Source: Verrucomicrobiia bacterium (GTDB lineage Bacteria; Verrucomicrobiota; Verrucomicrobiia; JADLBR01; JAIBCM01). Taken from it: a stretch of 64,000 nucleotides of DNA. The notes beneath the pieces were generated by a model, which saw nothing but the letters and a program-made list of their open reading frames with translations, had not been told where the DNA came from and ran no database searches. Shown here piece by piece: positions 7,896-16,401 of the stretch (positions are counted from its first letter, which is position 1; each line of letters starts with the position of its first letter). The DNA is taken from positions 310,001 to 374,000 of the forward strand of contig JAIBCM010000001.1 of assembly GCA_019694135.1 (NCBI GenBank), read 5' to 3'. A program made the position numbers and the translations under genes.

Positions 7896-9336
7896 TGTTT
7901 TTTCTCATCTTTTTAGTTTGTGTGGCGACGCTAGCATGGCTCTTGCGACTTTTCCACTGCCAAATCAAAGGCAAACCATCAAGATGAAATGTTTTTCGAA
8001 GATGAGTTTCCAAAAATGTTAGCCAACTCGGCAGAAGCAACTGAGGGTCATTGCAAAACCCTAAAAACGTGGGTGGCTTCATGGTTGCGGTTGGATTAAC
8101 AGCGGTTACATACAAAATTTTAAATCGTTTGCCCTGGCGCAGTGGCGGGGGGTGGCGCTGGATCAGTTTTTGAAGAGTTCGATTTAAAGGGCCGGTGGCG
8201 ATGGGCGCTTGCGAGCGTTTGATTAAATCATCAATCGCCGCAAATAATTGGTTCAATCCTTTTTTCTCTAAGGCGCTCACAAAAATAATCGGAGCGTCGT
8301 AAAGAAAGAAAAGCTGTTGATGAATGGCTTGCTGAAAGGCTTCTTGGAAAGTTAACGTTTTTTTAGGAGCGCGACCTTGCGAAACCAAAGAAGGATCTTC
8401 CCATTTTATGCCGCGTGTTAAATCCCATTTGTTAACAATAATGAGACACGGCTTTTTGGCTTTTTGAATGAGGCCGGCAATTTTTTTATCCTGTTCAGTG
8501 ATTCCTCGGTCGGCATCGATAACCAGCAAACATACATCGGTTCGTTGAATGGTGTGAGCGGTGCGCGCGGTCATTTGCCGCTCCAGTTCATCGGAAAGAT
8601 GACGTTTCTGTCGCATGCCAGCGGTATCAATCAGGAGGTAAGGTTGTTGAGGTCGATTTTTTCTAAAATAAGGCACTTCAATCGCGTCTCGTGTCGTGCC
8701 CGGAATTTCACTCACGAGTGTTCGACTATCTTTCAGCGTGGCATTAATTAACGAGGATTTGCCAACGTTGGGGCGTCCTACGAAAGCAATTTTGATCGCA
8801 TTACTAAAAGAAGAAGAATTTTTTTTCTCATTATCTTCATTTTCTGGCAAAGCGTGCAGGGCTTGTGTCATTAATTCAGTAACGCCCCGACCATGAGCAG
8901 CAGAAATGGCAATCGTTGGGGAAAAGCCTAATTTTAAAAAATCGTTCTCATAAAAATTTTGCTTGGGATCGTCCATTTTATTAACCACTAGAAAAACGTT
9001 TTTTTCTTCTCTTCGCAAAATTTCAGCAATTTCCTGATCCAACGGCGTTAACCCCGCTCGACCATCCACTACCCAAAAAATCAGGTCGGCCATGGTAATG
9101 GCCAACTCCGCCTCTTGCTGAATAGCTTCGGAAAAACCGGAAGCGTCTTCAAGCCCTATCCCCCCCGTATCAACCAAAGTCAAGGTGCGACCTTGCCAAA
9201 GACAATCCGCTACGAGTCGATCGCGCGTGACACCCGGTCGATCGTGCACGAGGGAAAGGTTTCTTCGAGCGAGCCGATTAAAGAGCAACGACTTGCCCAC
9301 ATTCGGGCGACCAACCAGGGCAATGGTTTTTTTCAT
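7882..9336 (-). CDS. der: Ribosome biogenesis GTPase Der
   Basis: Der (EngA) has two tandem GTPase domains and a C-terminal KH-like domain and acts in assembly of the 50S subunit in the cytoplasm. All parts are visible in 484 residues: first P-loop GRPNVGKS at 9-16 with DTGG and NKMD; an acidic linker (about 163-178); second P-loop GRPNVGKSS at about 187 with DTAG and NKWD; then the KH-like region. The C-terminus is extended and basic (KKMRKNNERL). The stop overlaps the start of the unknown gene at 7895. No Shine-Dalgarno is visible before the ATG. It diverges from gnd across about 100 nt. Confidence 0.96.
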   Translation of the reverse strand: MKKTIALVGRPNVGKSLLFNRLARRNLSLVHDRPGVTRDRLVADCLWQGRTLTLVDTGGIGLEDASGFSEAIQQEAELAITMADLIFWVVDGRAGLTPLDQEIAEILRREEKNVFLVVNKMDDPKQNFYENDFLKLGFSPTIAISAAHGRGVTELMTQALHALPENEDNEKKNSSSFSNAIKIAFVGRPNVGKSSLINATLKDSRTLVSEIPGTTRDAIEVPYFRKNRPQQPYLLIDTAGMRQKRHLSDELERQMTARTAHTIQRTDVCLLVIDADRGITEQDKKIAGLIQKAKKPCLIIVNKWDLTRGIKWEDPSLVSQGRAPKKTLTFQEAFQQAIHQQLFFLYDAPIIFVSALEKKGLNQLFAAIDDLIKRSQAPIATGPLNRTLQKLIQRHPPPLRQGKRFKILYVTAVNPTATMKPPTFLGFCNDPQLLLPSWLTFLETHLRKTFHLDGLPLIWQWKSRKSHASVATQTKKMRKNNERL

Positions 9337-9437
9337 TAGTATGTTGATAACAAATTTTTAATTTCTGTAAACACGGCCTTGCTTGATAAACAATTTTTCT
9401 TATCCTGCCATAGAAAAAAATAGGAAGAATAAAAAAC

Positions 9438-10838
9438 ATGAAAGATTTTGCTGTAGTTGGTTTAGGAGTAATGGGTGAAAACCTGATTTTAAATTTGGAG
9501 CGTAACGGAATTTCGGTTGCGGTTTACAATCGGTCTTATTCGAAAGTGGAGGATTTTTTACAGGACCGCGCTAAGGGCAAAGCCATTTCTGGCATGTCCA
9601 CGCTACAAGAATTAGTGAAATCTCTTAGTGCACCCCGTCGTATTTTGCTTATGGTAAAAGCGGGACGCGCAGTGGACGCGGTTTTAGAAGAGTTAGTACC
9701 TTTACTTTCACCAGGCGATGTGGTGATTGACGGTGGTAATTCGCTTTATACCGATACAGATCGGCGTTATGAAACTTGGAAAGGTCATGGCATTCACTTT
9801 TTTGGTATGGGAGTGAGTGGAGGCGAAGAAGGAGCACTCAATGGCCCTAGCCTAATGCCCGGAGGCGATCGCGCCGCGTATGAATCGCTACAACCGATTT
9901 TAGAAAAAATTGCCGCTAAAACTGATTCTGGTCCATGCGTAACTTATGTGGGAGCCAAAAGCGCCGGCCATTTCGTAAAGATGGTTCATAACGGCATTGA
10001 ATATGGCGATATGCAGCTTATTGCTGAGTGTTACGATCTTTTGCGTCACGCTTTGGGATTATCATTAGATGAAATTCAGCAGCTTTTTGAAAAATGGAAT
10101 CAAGATCGTCTCTCTTCTTATTTGATCGAAATCACCGCCCGCGTCGTCAATGCCAAGGATGATTTAGGCTCGGGAAAGCCACTTATAGATTTGATCGTAG
10201 ATTCTGCAGGACAAAAGGGGACGGGTAAATGGACCACCATGAGCGCCTTGGATTTAGGCATATCAATTCCTACTATTACCGCGGCGGTCGATGCCCGCCT
10301 CATTTCTGCGAAAAAAGAAGAAAGACAAAAAGCGGCTCAATGTTATCCTCGACAAATCGAGAGCAGAGAAAATAGTAAAGAGTGGATTCCTCAAATCGAA
10401 GCAGCGCTTTATTTGTCAAAAATTTGTTCCTATGCGCAAGGCTTCAGCATGTTAAAATTAGCTTCGGAACAATTTCAGTATCAATTAGATCTATCTGAAA
10501 TTGCCAGAATTTGGAAGGGTGGCTGCATTATTCGAGCGATTTTTCTCGATCGACTACGCCAAACCTTTCAAGAAGAAATAAGTCTCAGCAACCTTTTAGT
10601 CGCAAAAACCTTTCAAGATGAATTGAAAAAAGGGCTCTCAAGCTGGCGAAACGTGGTAAAAATGGCTATTGACCAGAGAATTGCCGTTCCTGCCATATCA
10701 GCCTCTCTCAATTATTTTGAAAGCTATACACGGGAGCGTTTACCTGCGAATTTAATCCAAGCACAACGTGACTTTTTTGGAGCACACACTTTCGAAAGAG
10801 TGGATAAATCCGGCTTTTTCCATGCAAAATGGGAATGA
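9438..10838 (+). CDS. gnd: 6-phosphogluconate dehydrogenase (decarboxylating)
   Basis: Oxidises 6-phosphogluconate to ribulose 5-phosphate and CO2 with NADP+ in the oxidative pentose phosphate pathway. 466 residues, the usual length of the long (enterobacterial-type) form. The N-terminal nucleotide-binding motif is GLGVMGEN at 8-15. The substrate-binding signature follows (MGVSGGEEGALNGPSLMPGG, about 127-146), as does the catalytic segment KMVHNGIEYGDMQ. The C-terminal helical dimer domain is complete. A GGAAG about 11 nt before the ATG may act as ribosome binding site. No other oxidative pentose phosphate gene is nearby; pgi lies 19 kb away on the other strand. Confidence 0.96.
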   Translation: MKDFAVVGLGVMGENLILNLERNGISVAVYNRSYSKVEDFLQDRAKGKAISGMSTLQELVKSLSAPRRILLMVKAGRAVDAVLEELVPLLSPGDVVIDGGNSLYTDTDRRYETWKGHGIHFFGMGVSGGEEGALNGPSLMPGGDRAAYESLQPILEKIAAKTDSGPCVTYVGAKSAGHFVKMVHNGIEYGDMQLIAECYDLLRHALGLSLDEIQQLFEKWNQDRLSSYLIEITARVVNAKDDLGSGKPLIDLIVDSAGQKGTGKWTTMSALDLGISIPTITAAVDARLISAKKEERQKAAQCYPRQIESRENSKEWIPQIEAALYLSKICSYAQGFSMLKLASEQFQYQLDLSEIARIWKGGCIIRAIFLDRLRQTFQEEISLSNLLVAKTFQDELKKGLSSWRNVVKMAIDQRIAVPAISASLNYFESYTRERLPANLIQAQRDFFGAHTFERVDKSGFFHAKWE

Positions 10839-11093
10839 TTTTAAAATAAAAATTAAATCTTAATTATTTATTAATAAATAACTTATAAAAATAATTAAAA
10901 AATTTTGTAATTTTATTTGACAAAATTGTTTAATTAAGATAATTTTCTTAAAAATTAACATTTAAATATATTTTTATTATAAATGAACAAAAATGAAACA
11001 GATTCTAAATGGGTAGGAAGTTATTGGGATAATTCATTACCTCGTAATATCAAACTAAAAAATAAAACCTCCAACAGAAAGAAACGGAAAACT
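10839..11093. other. Very AT-rich intergenic region
   Basis: These 255 nt are almost pure A and T in runs over the first 150 nt, unlike the rest of the window. They hold a candidate promoter at 10917-10945. An in-frame upstream ATG at 10983 would add 37 polar residues before an obvious signal peptide, so it is not used as the start. No terminator hairpin for gnd is recognisable. Confidence 0.6.
10917..10945 (+). promoter_or_regulatory. Candidate promoter of DNRLRE-like protein gene
   Basis: TTGACA at 10917-10922, then GATAAT at 15-nt or TAATTT at 17-nt spacing, in a very AT-rich context. It would give a 5' leader of roughly 145 nt before the ATG at 11094. Confidence 0.45.
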
Positions 11094-12029
11094 ATGAAAC
11101 ATAAAAACCTCCACCTCATAGCATTAACCCTCTCCATGGTTATGGTAGGGGCTTCAAGCCGAGCTTATGAACTGGTGCCCTGCAGTAAAGACACCTCCAT
11201 TCGCAATAATAGTATTTTTGTCCGAGGCGCATCGTCTTCGGTAAAAATCATTGCTCACAAAAGCCAAGCTTATTTAGAATTTCCTTTAAATAATGCCATC
11301 GCTTCATCACCCAAGATTAATCTTGTATTGCAGACTAAAGGAATCCGTAGAGCCAAAAATCTAACAGCCTTAGAAGTCACGGGAACATGGAATGAACGCA
11401 GTTTAGTTGCGCCTCATGGGGTTGGGCCTGTTAGAAGTATAGCGATTCCTATGCCTAAGCGCGGCGTGCTTAAGTTAGATGTCACCGATTTAGTCAAATC
11501 TCAAGCTGCTGCCGGCAAATCCAGTATTAACTTAGCTTTATCATTAGATCGCGGCGCTTTACAAGTCATGGCCCGTGAGTCGGGTTTAGGCGCACAATTA
11601 GAATTCTGCGGCAATAGCGGTGGCTCTACCTATAATAATGGCACAACCATTGTAAATAATAATATCACTAATATCACACCTGACACCGGCATCCTAGACA
11701 TCAATGCCACAGTTAATATTAACTCCAATATTAACTTAAATGGTTCAGTCAAAATTGGAGACCTGACCATTAATAAACTTCTTAAAGTTAATGTTCACAT
11801 TGAACCACCCCCAATCTTAGGCGGAATACTTTGGTCAACAGTTATCCCAAACATAACTCAACCCGGTGACATTATCTTATCGGTCAACGGATTTGGATTA
11901 ACTGACAATCTCTTGCCGCTGGTTGAAGTCAACGCACAAGGTGATCTTCAAATCGGTATTAAGAACCTCAACCTCTTAAATATTCTTAATGTGACTCCTA
12001 AAGATCTGACTATTTGCATCTTACGATAA
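11094..12029 (+). CDS. Secreted protein with DNRLRE-like beta domain
   Basis: 311 residues from ATG 11094, chosen because a clear signal peptide starts there (MKHKNLHLIALTLSMVMVGASS, then RAYEL). Residues about 25-165 resemble the DNRLRE or CBM96-like beta-sandwich found in secreted proteins of environmental bacteria: DTSIRNN near the start, a YLEFPL strand, then LEVTGTWNERSL. An Asn-rich linker (NNGTTIVNNNITNIT) leads to a C-terminal domain with repeated short beta strands (INATVNINSNINLNGSVKIG). There is no sorting signal. The domain assignment is a pattern match and moderately uncertain; the function may be adhesive or carbohydrate-binding. Confidence 0.65.
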   Translation: MKHKNLHLIALTLSMVMVGASSRAYELVPCSKDTSIRNNSIFVRGASSSVKIIAHKSQAYLEFPLNNAIASSPKINLVLQTKGIRRAKNLTALEVTGTWNERSLVAPHGVGPVRSIAIPMPKRGVLKLDVTDLVKSQAAAGKSSINLALSLDRGALQVMARESGLGAQLEFCGNSGGSTYNNGTTIVNNNITNITPDTGILDINATVNINSNINLNGSVKIGDLTINKLLKVNVHIEPPPILGGILWSTVIPNITQPGDIILSVNGFGLTDNLLPLVEVNAQGDLQIGIKNLNLLNILNVTPKDLTICILR

Positions 12030-12054
12030 TTTCCTAATCCTACCTAACCATCAG

Positions 12055-12086
12055 GGCGGCTTCTCTTCGGAGGAGTCGCCTTTTTA
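12055..12086 (+). terminator. UUCG-loop terminator
   Basis: Stem GGCGGCTTCTC / GAGGAGTCGCC (12055-12065 and 12070-12080, with two G-T wobbles) capped by a TTCG tetraloop and followed by TTTTTA. A textbook intrinsic terminator 25 nt after the stop of the preceding gene. Confidence 0.92.
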
Positions 12087-12211
12087 TTAGCTATTAGCTT
12101 TTAATTTTTCATTCGTCAAGAACATATCTTAAAAAATAACAAAGGACCAGCTCACAAAAAGCTACACTATTTCCATTGGCTTACTGAAAATCTTTGATTA
12201 AATTTTCGCTA

Positions 12212-12664
12212 ATGGATCTTAATTCACTACCCGAAACTCCCGAGCTCACCATTTCCGTACGAGCCTATTATTATGATACCGACGCGGGAGGAGTCGTTCA
12301 CAACATTGCCTATTTGAGGTGGATTGAAGAAGCCCGCACTCGCCTTGCAGAACATTTGGGTTGGTCTTTAGAAACAATGGCCCAAGGCGAAGAAGTTCCC
12401 GTTGTCGCACGAACCGAAATCGATTATCTCCGCCCTGCCCGTTTGGGCGACACTCTCCAAATCCATAGCCAACTCATTCAACTCAAACGTGCCAGCTTCC
12501 AAATTGCTTTCACCCTAACCCGTCTCCCTGAGCAAACGCTTATGACCCGTTGTCAACAAACCCTAGCCACCATCCAATTAAAAACCGGCCGTCCCTGTGC
12601 CTCCCCTGAAGCTTGGCGAAAACGTTGGCCCCATTTAATTCTAAAAAAGGGTCTAAAAAACTGA
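12212..12664 (+). CDS. YbgC/FadM-type acyl-CoA thioesterase
   Basis: A hot-dog-fold thioesterase of about 150 residues. The signature YYYDTDAGGVVHNIAYLRW holds the catalytic Asp (YDTD) and the GVVxH segment of the 4-hydroxybenzoyl-CoA thioesterase/YbgC group. Such enzymes hydrolyse acyl-CoA or acyl-ACP; in E. coli YbgC is linked to the Tol-Pal system, but no tol or pal gene is near here. The ATG at 12212 is preferred over a TTG six codons upstream. It converges with the helical-protein gene C, 21 nt away. The substrate cannot be told from sequence. Confidence 0.88.
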   Translation: MDLNSLPETPELTISVRAYYYDTDAGGVVHNIAYLRWIEEARTRLAEHLGWSLETMAQGEEVPVVARTEIDYLRPARLGDTLQIHSQLIQLKRASFQIAFTLTRLPEQTLMTRCQQTLATIQLKTGRPCASPEAWRKRWPHLILKKGLKN

Positions 12665-12685
12665 AAGCCAACCACTGTAAACACT

Positions 12686-13480
12686 TTACGGCCTCTGTGG
12701 CATGGCATTCTGTGGGGTAATTGAACCATTGCCTTCCGCTAAATTCCACACTGAAGCCTTTGCGGATTCAGCTTCAGCAGCTTGATTTGTCACCTCTTGA
12801 ACAAGTTTGCCCCTGACAGCAGCATTTCCGGCTACCGTTGGTTGATGCTCTTTTATAATCTCACTCCCCATCTCAATTACTGTATCCATTACGGGACTGA
12901 GAGGATTTTCCAAAAAATGAAGACCAGCATTTGCTGTATTAATAAGAGGTGTGGGTTGCCCCGTCACTATACCCGTCAACACTTCCTGAGGAGAAGCAGG
13001 AGATAGCGCTTCCATCACATCCCACGCATCGACAGGCTCTTCTTGATTTTCCAAAACAAGTGGCCCGCCAATTAAGGCTGCAGCACCACCACCACGATGA
13101 ATATCCTTAGCTGCTTGTATACCAATTTCAACTTGCCCCAATCTACGAGTTGTCTGATTAACTAACTGATTGGCTAATGCTGTTAGGTTTGACGCGGCTT
13201 CTATAGCAGCGGGCTCGCCCGACAATTGCGCATCAGCAAGGGCTTGATAAGCCTCTGTTTTAATTTTTTTAGCTTCAACCACAGCGCCTCTAGCCAACCT
13301 AATATCCCTTTCTGCTAGAGCAAGCGTATTTTGGATGCTTTTCCCTGCATAACGTGGCATTTTAGAAGCCCGATTTGCAACGCGACTAACATTAGCGGCT
13401 GCCTGTTCAGACACTCGCCCAATTTCACGAATGTCACCAATAAGCCTAGCCACTCGCAGAAAAATAGTACTAACACTCAT
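12686..13480 (-). CDS. Alanine-rich helical protein of unrecognised family, member C
   Basis: 264 residues without signal peptide or membrane segment. The first 130 residues are alanine-rich helices (LARGAVVEAKKIKTEAYQAL; ANQLVNQTTRRLGQVE) with the same spacing as members A and B. A Pro/Val-rich middle follows (PLSPVMDTVIEMGSEI), then a C-terminal VWNLAEG that echoes VWAAAAG and VWSVAAG of A and B, though the following residues differ. A strong Shine-Dalgarno (TTGAGGTT) precedes the ATG, and the family promoter element is at 13522-13554. It lies 7 kb from the other two members. Homology rests on architecture, promoter and short motifs rather than a full alignment. Confidence 0.7.
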   Translation of the reverse strand: MSVSTIFLRVARLIGDIREIGRVSEQAAANVSRVANRASKMPRYAGKSIQNTLALAERDIRLARGAVVEAKKIKTEAYQALADAQLSGEPAAIEAASNLTALANQLVNQTTRRLGQVEIGIQAAKDIHRGGGAAALIGGPLVLENQEEPVDAWDVMEALSPASPQEVLTGIVTGQPTPLINTANAGLHFLENPLSPVMDTVIEMGSEIIKEHQPTVAGNAAVRGKLVQEVTNQAAEAESAKASVWNLAEGNGSITPQNAMPQRP

Positions 13481-13521
13481 AGTTATAACCTCAAGAATTC
13501 GTCCAACAATTGGTTACTGCC

Positions 13522-13554
13522 AAGAATTAAACCCCAAAATGGTCGTGTGTCAAA
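13522..13554 (-). promoter_or_regulatory. Family promoter element, gene C
   Basis: On the minus strand: TTTGACA, 14 nt, GGTTT, AATTCTTGG. Matches the elements at 4198-4230 and 5507-5539 in order and exact spacing, although the gene is 7 kb away and its coding DNA is not otherwise similar. Confidence 0.6.
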
Positions 13555-13639
13555 TGAACTTGCTATTTTTTCCTACATCTTCTCAAAATTTTCGCTTTTG
13601 CTTTATTAAATAAAATTCGCTAATGATCAATCATCGATT

Positions 13640-15484
13640 ATGTGTGGCATTGTAGCATATTCAGGCGATAAAAAGGCGTATGACATCCTACTCCAAGGAT
13701 TATATCGCCTGGAATATCGCGGTTACGACTCAGCGGGCATTTGCACGCTTAACGGAAGTCATTTCGATATCCAAAAAAAAGCAGGTCGTATCGACGCCCT
13801 AGCTCAACTGGTGAAAAAAAAACCGCCTCAAGGCATGTGCGGCATCAGTCACACTCGATGGGCCACGCATGGCGAACCCACTAATGACAACGCGCATCCT
13901 CACTTAGATCAATCTGGAAAATTGGCATTAGTGCACAATGGCGTCATCGAAAACTATCAAACTTTAAAAGATAAACTGCTCGCAAAAGGGCACACCTTTC
14001 ACTCGCAAACGGACACGGAAGTTTTAGCTCACTTAATCGGCTATCATTACGATTCCATGCCCGAATCGCCCGAACGTTTGCTCAATGCCGTCAAAAAAGC
14101 GCTTCTTGAAGTCACCGGCACTTACGGCATTGCTGTACTACACACCGATCGCCCTGGCGAAATTATTGGCGCGCGACGAGGCAGCCCTTTGATTTTAGGC
14201 ATTGGCGAAAAAGAATTATTTTTAGCAAGCGACGTCACGGCACTCGGCGCCTACACACAGCGCGTTATTTATCTCAATGATTTTGATATCGTTCAAATTC
14301 TGGGCAAAAATTACACACTGGAATCGCTTAACCAAAGTTCGATTGATCGTGAAATTTGCAGTATCGACTGGGATCCAGAATCCACCGACAAAGGCGAACA
14401 TGACCATTTCATGCTCAAAGAAATTTTTGAGCAACCGGCATCTTTGGAGAATGCCATGCGCGGGCGTCTGGATTTGGAACAAGCGACAGCTAAATTTGGT
14501 GGTTTGAACTTGGAGGTGCACGCCCTCCGCACCATTGATCGCTTGATCATCACCGGCTGCGGCACTGCCTTGCATGCCGGCATGGTTGGAGAATATATCA
14601 TTGAAGAATTAGCGCGCATTCCCGTAGAAATTGAAATTGCTAGCGAATTTCGTTATCGCAATTCACCCCTAGATAATCACACCCTGGCTTTTGCCATCAG
14701 CCAATCCGGCGAAACTGCTGACACCCTCGCTGCTATGCGTGAGGTGCAACGTAAAGGATTTCGCGCGTTAGGCATTTGTAATGTCGTAGGAAGCACCATT
14801 GCGCGAGAAAGTGATGGCGGAATCTTTCTTCACGCCGGACCCGAAATTGGCGTCGCCGCGACCAAATCGTTCACTTCCCAAACTCTTGTGATGGCTTTGC
14901 TCGCTCTCTTTTTTGGTCGACTTCGCCACCTTTCTTCTGTCCAAGGTCGCGAATTTTTAAACGCATTAAAAAAATTGCCGGAACAAACGGCAGAAATTTT
15001 GGAACAGCATTATCGCATTCAAACCTTAGCAAAAAAATATGCTTCTTCACAAAGCATGCTCTTCTTTGGACGTCAAGCCAACTATCCCGTAGCACTCGAA
15101 GGCGCCTTGAAAATGAAAGAGGTTTCTTACATTCATGCTGAAGGTTATCCCTCTGCCGAATTGAAACATGGCGTGATTGCTCTCATCACAGAAAAATTGC
15201 CAAGCTTGGTGATTTGTCCACAAGACGGCGTTTATGAAAAAAATTTGAGCAACATCCAAGAAATCAAAGCTCGCAAGGGCCCTGTCATCGCTATCGGCAC
15301 ACAAGGTGATAAAGAGTTAAAAAAACTAGCTGATGACGTGATTGAACTTCCTCAAACGCACGCCTTGCTTCAACCCATTCTCAATGTCATTCCACTACAA
15401 CTTCTCGCTTACTACACCGCGGTCTATTTAGGACGCGATGTCGACAAACCACGAAACTTAGCAAAAAGCGTGACGGTTGAATAA
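13640..15484 (+). CDS. glmS: Glutamine--fructose-6-phosphate aminotransferase
   Basis: Makes glucosamine 6-phosphate from fructose 6-phosphate and glutamine, the first step towards UDP-GlcNAc for peptidoglycan and LPS. 614 residues, the standard length. It begins MCGIVAYSGD, so Cys2 becomes the N-terminal nucleophile of the glutaminase domain; the segment RLEYRGYDSAGI is diagnostic. Two SIS isomerase domains follow (ISQSGETADTLAA near 355) and the C-terminus ends in the conserved DKPRNLAKSVTVE. The stop is 5 nt before mtnP, so the two are co-transcribed. No glmS ribozyme fold is recognisable in the 159-nt leader region. Confidence 0.97.
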   Translation: MCGIVAYSGDKKAYDILLQGLYRLEYRGYDSAGICTLNGSHFDIQKKAGRIDALAQLVKKKPPQGMCGISHTRWATHGEPTNDNAHPHLDQSGKLALVHNGVIENYQTLKDKLLAKGHTFHSQTDTEVLAHLIGYHYDSMPESPERLLNAVKKALLEVTGTYGIAVLHTDRPGEIIGARRGSPLILGIGEKELFLASDVTALGAYTQRVIYLNDFDIVQILGKNYTLESLNQSSIDREICSIDWDPESTDKGEHDHFMLKEIFEQPASLENAMRGRLDLEQATAKFGGLNLEVHALRTIDRLIITGCGTALHAGMVGEYIIEELARIPVEIEIASEFRYRNSPLDNHTLAFAISQSGETADTLAAMREVQRKGFRALGICNVVGSTIARESDGGIFLHAGPEIGVAATKSFTSQTLVMALLALFFGRLRHLSSVQGREFLNALKKLPEQTAEILEQHYRIQTLAKKYASSQSMLFFGRQANYPVALEGALKMKEVSYIHAEGYPSAELKHGVIALITEKLPSLVICPQDGVYEKNLSNIQEIKARKGPVIAIGTQGDKELKKLADDVIELPQTHALLQPILNVIPLQLLAYYTAVYLGRDVDKPRNLAKSVTVE

Positions 15485-15489
15485 ATTTC

Positions 15490-16362
15490 ATGGCAACTCA
15501 GCCCTTAGCAGAAATCGGCGTCATTGGCGGCACCGGACTTTATGAAATTGACGCTTTAAAAAATTCGAAATGGATCACCCTCAAAACGCCTTGGGGCAAA
15601 CCTTCCGACGAATTTCTAGTAGGTGAAATCACAGGTCGTCAGGTTGCTTTTTTGCCGCGACATGGGCGACATCATCATTTGCTACCAAGCGAAATCAATC
15701 ATCGCGCTAACATTTACGCAATGAAAACTCTTGGCGTAACACGAATTCTCAGTGTGAGTGCCGTGGGCTCTTTAAAAGACGAGCTAACACCTGGCACGTT
15801 TGTCACTCCTAGTCAATTTTTTGATCGCACCAAACGTTCCCCAGAACACACTTTTTTCGGCGACGGCATCGTAGCTCACATCACTTTTGCTCAACCCATT
15901 TGTCCGCAACTTCAGACTTTGCTTTATGAAACCGCCTCCGTTACTGGTCCCGCTTTCCTAGGCGGCACCTACGTCAATATCGAAGGCCCCTCGTTTTCGA
16001 CACAAGCAGAATCTCAAACCTATCACCGTGCCGGCTTTGATGTTATCGGAATGACGAATTTAGGCGAAGCTAAATGCGCACGTGAAGCCGAGATATGTTA
16101 CGCAACCTTGGCCATGGTAACCGATTACGATTGTTGGCACGAAAGCCACGCTGCCGTCACTGCGGCCATGGTCATGGAACTTTTGAAAAAAAATATTTCA
16201 CGTGCCCAACAAATCCTGCTTCACACAATCGAAAAAATGCCCCACGAAAGCAGCTGCAAATGCCAGCGCACCCTAAAAAACGCTATTGTCACACCGCGCG
16301 CTCACTGGCCAGAAGCGTCTCTTGTTCGTCTTCAATCTATCCTAGAAAAATATCTCAAATAA
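15490..16362 (+). CDS. mtnP: S-methyl-5'-thioadenosine phosphorylase
   Basis: Phosphorolysis of methylthioadenosine, a by-product of polyamine synthesis, to adenine and methylthioribose 1-phosphate. 290 residues of the PNP/MTAP class 2 family: GVIGGTGLYE at the N-terminus (phosphate site), FLPRHGRHHHLLPSEINHRANI, and VIGMTNLGEAKCAREAEICY, where the purine- and ribose-binding residues lie. It follows glmS by 5 nt. Substrate choice between methylthioadenosine and inosine is inferred from similarity; the rest of the methionine salvage pathway is not in the window. Confidence 0.92.
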   Translation: MATQPLAEIGVIGGTGLYEIDALKNSKWITLKTPWGKPSDEFLVGEITGRQVAFLPRHGRHHHLLPSEINHRANIYAMKTLGVTRILSVSAVGSLKDELTPGTFVTPSQFFDRTKRSPEHTFFGDGIVAHITFAQPICPQLQTLLYETASVTGPAFLGGTYVNIEGPSFSTQAESQTYHRAGFDVIGMTNLGEAKCAREAEICYATLAMVTDYDCWHESHAAVTAAMVMELLKKNISRAQQILLHTIEKMPHESSCKCQRTLKNAIVTPRAHWPEASLVRLQSILEKYLK

Positions 16363-16401
16363 AAGTTGCAATGTTTTGATCAAATCAAATATTGTTTGTT
16401 T

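Noticed and set aside
12201-13627. Shared TCGCTAATG word before the YbgC and glmS genes
   Set aside because: Only nine bases; in one case it contains the start codon and in the other not, so it is likely a coincidence.
13481-13639. Possible glmS ribozyme before glmS
   Set aside because: The 159-nt spacer lacks the expected paired core and also holds the promoter of gene C; no support.
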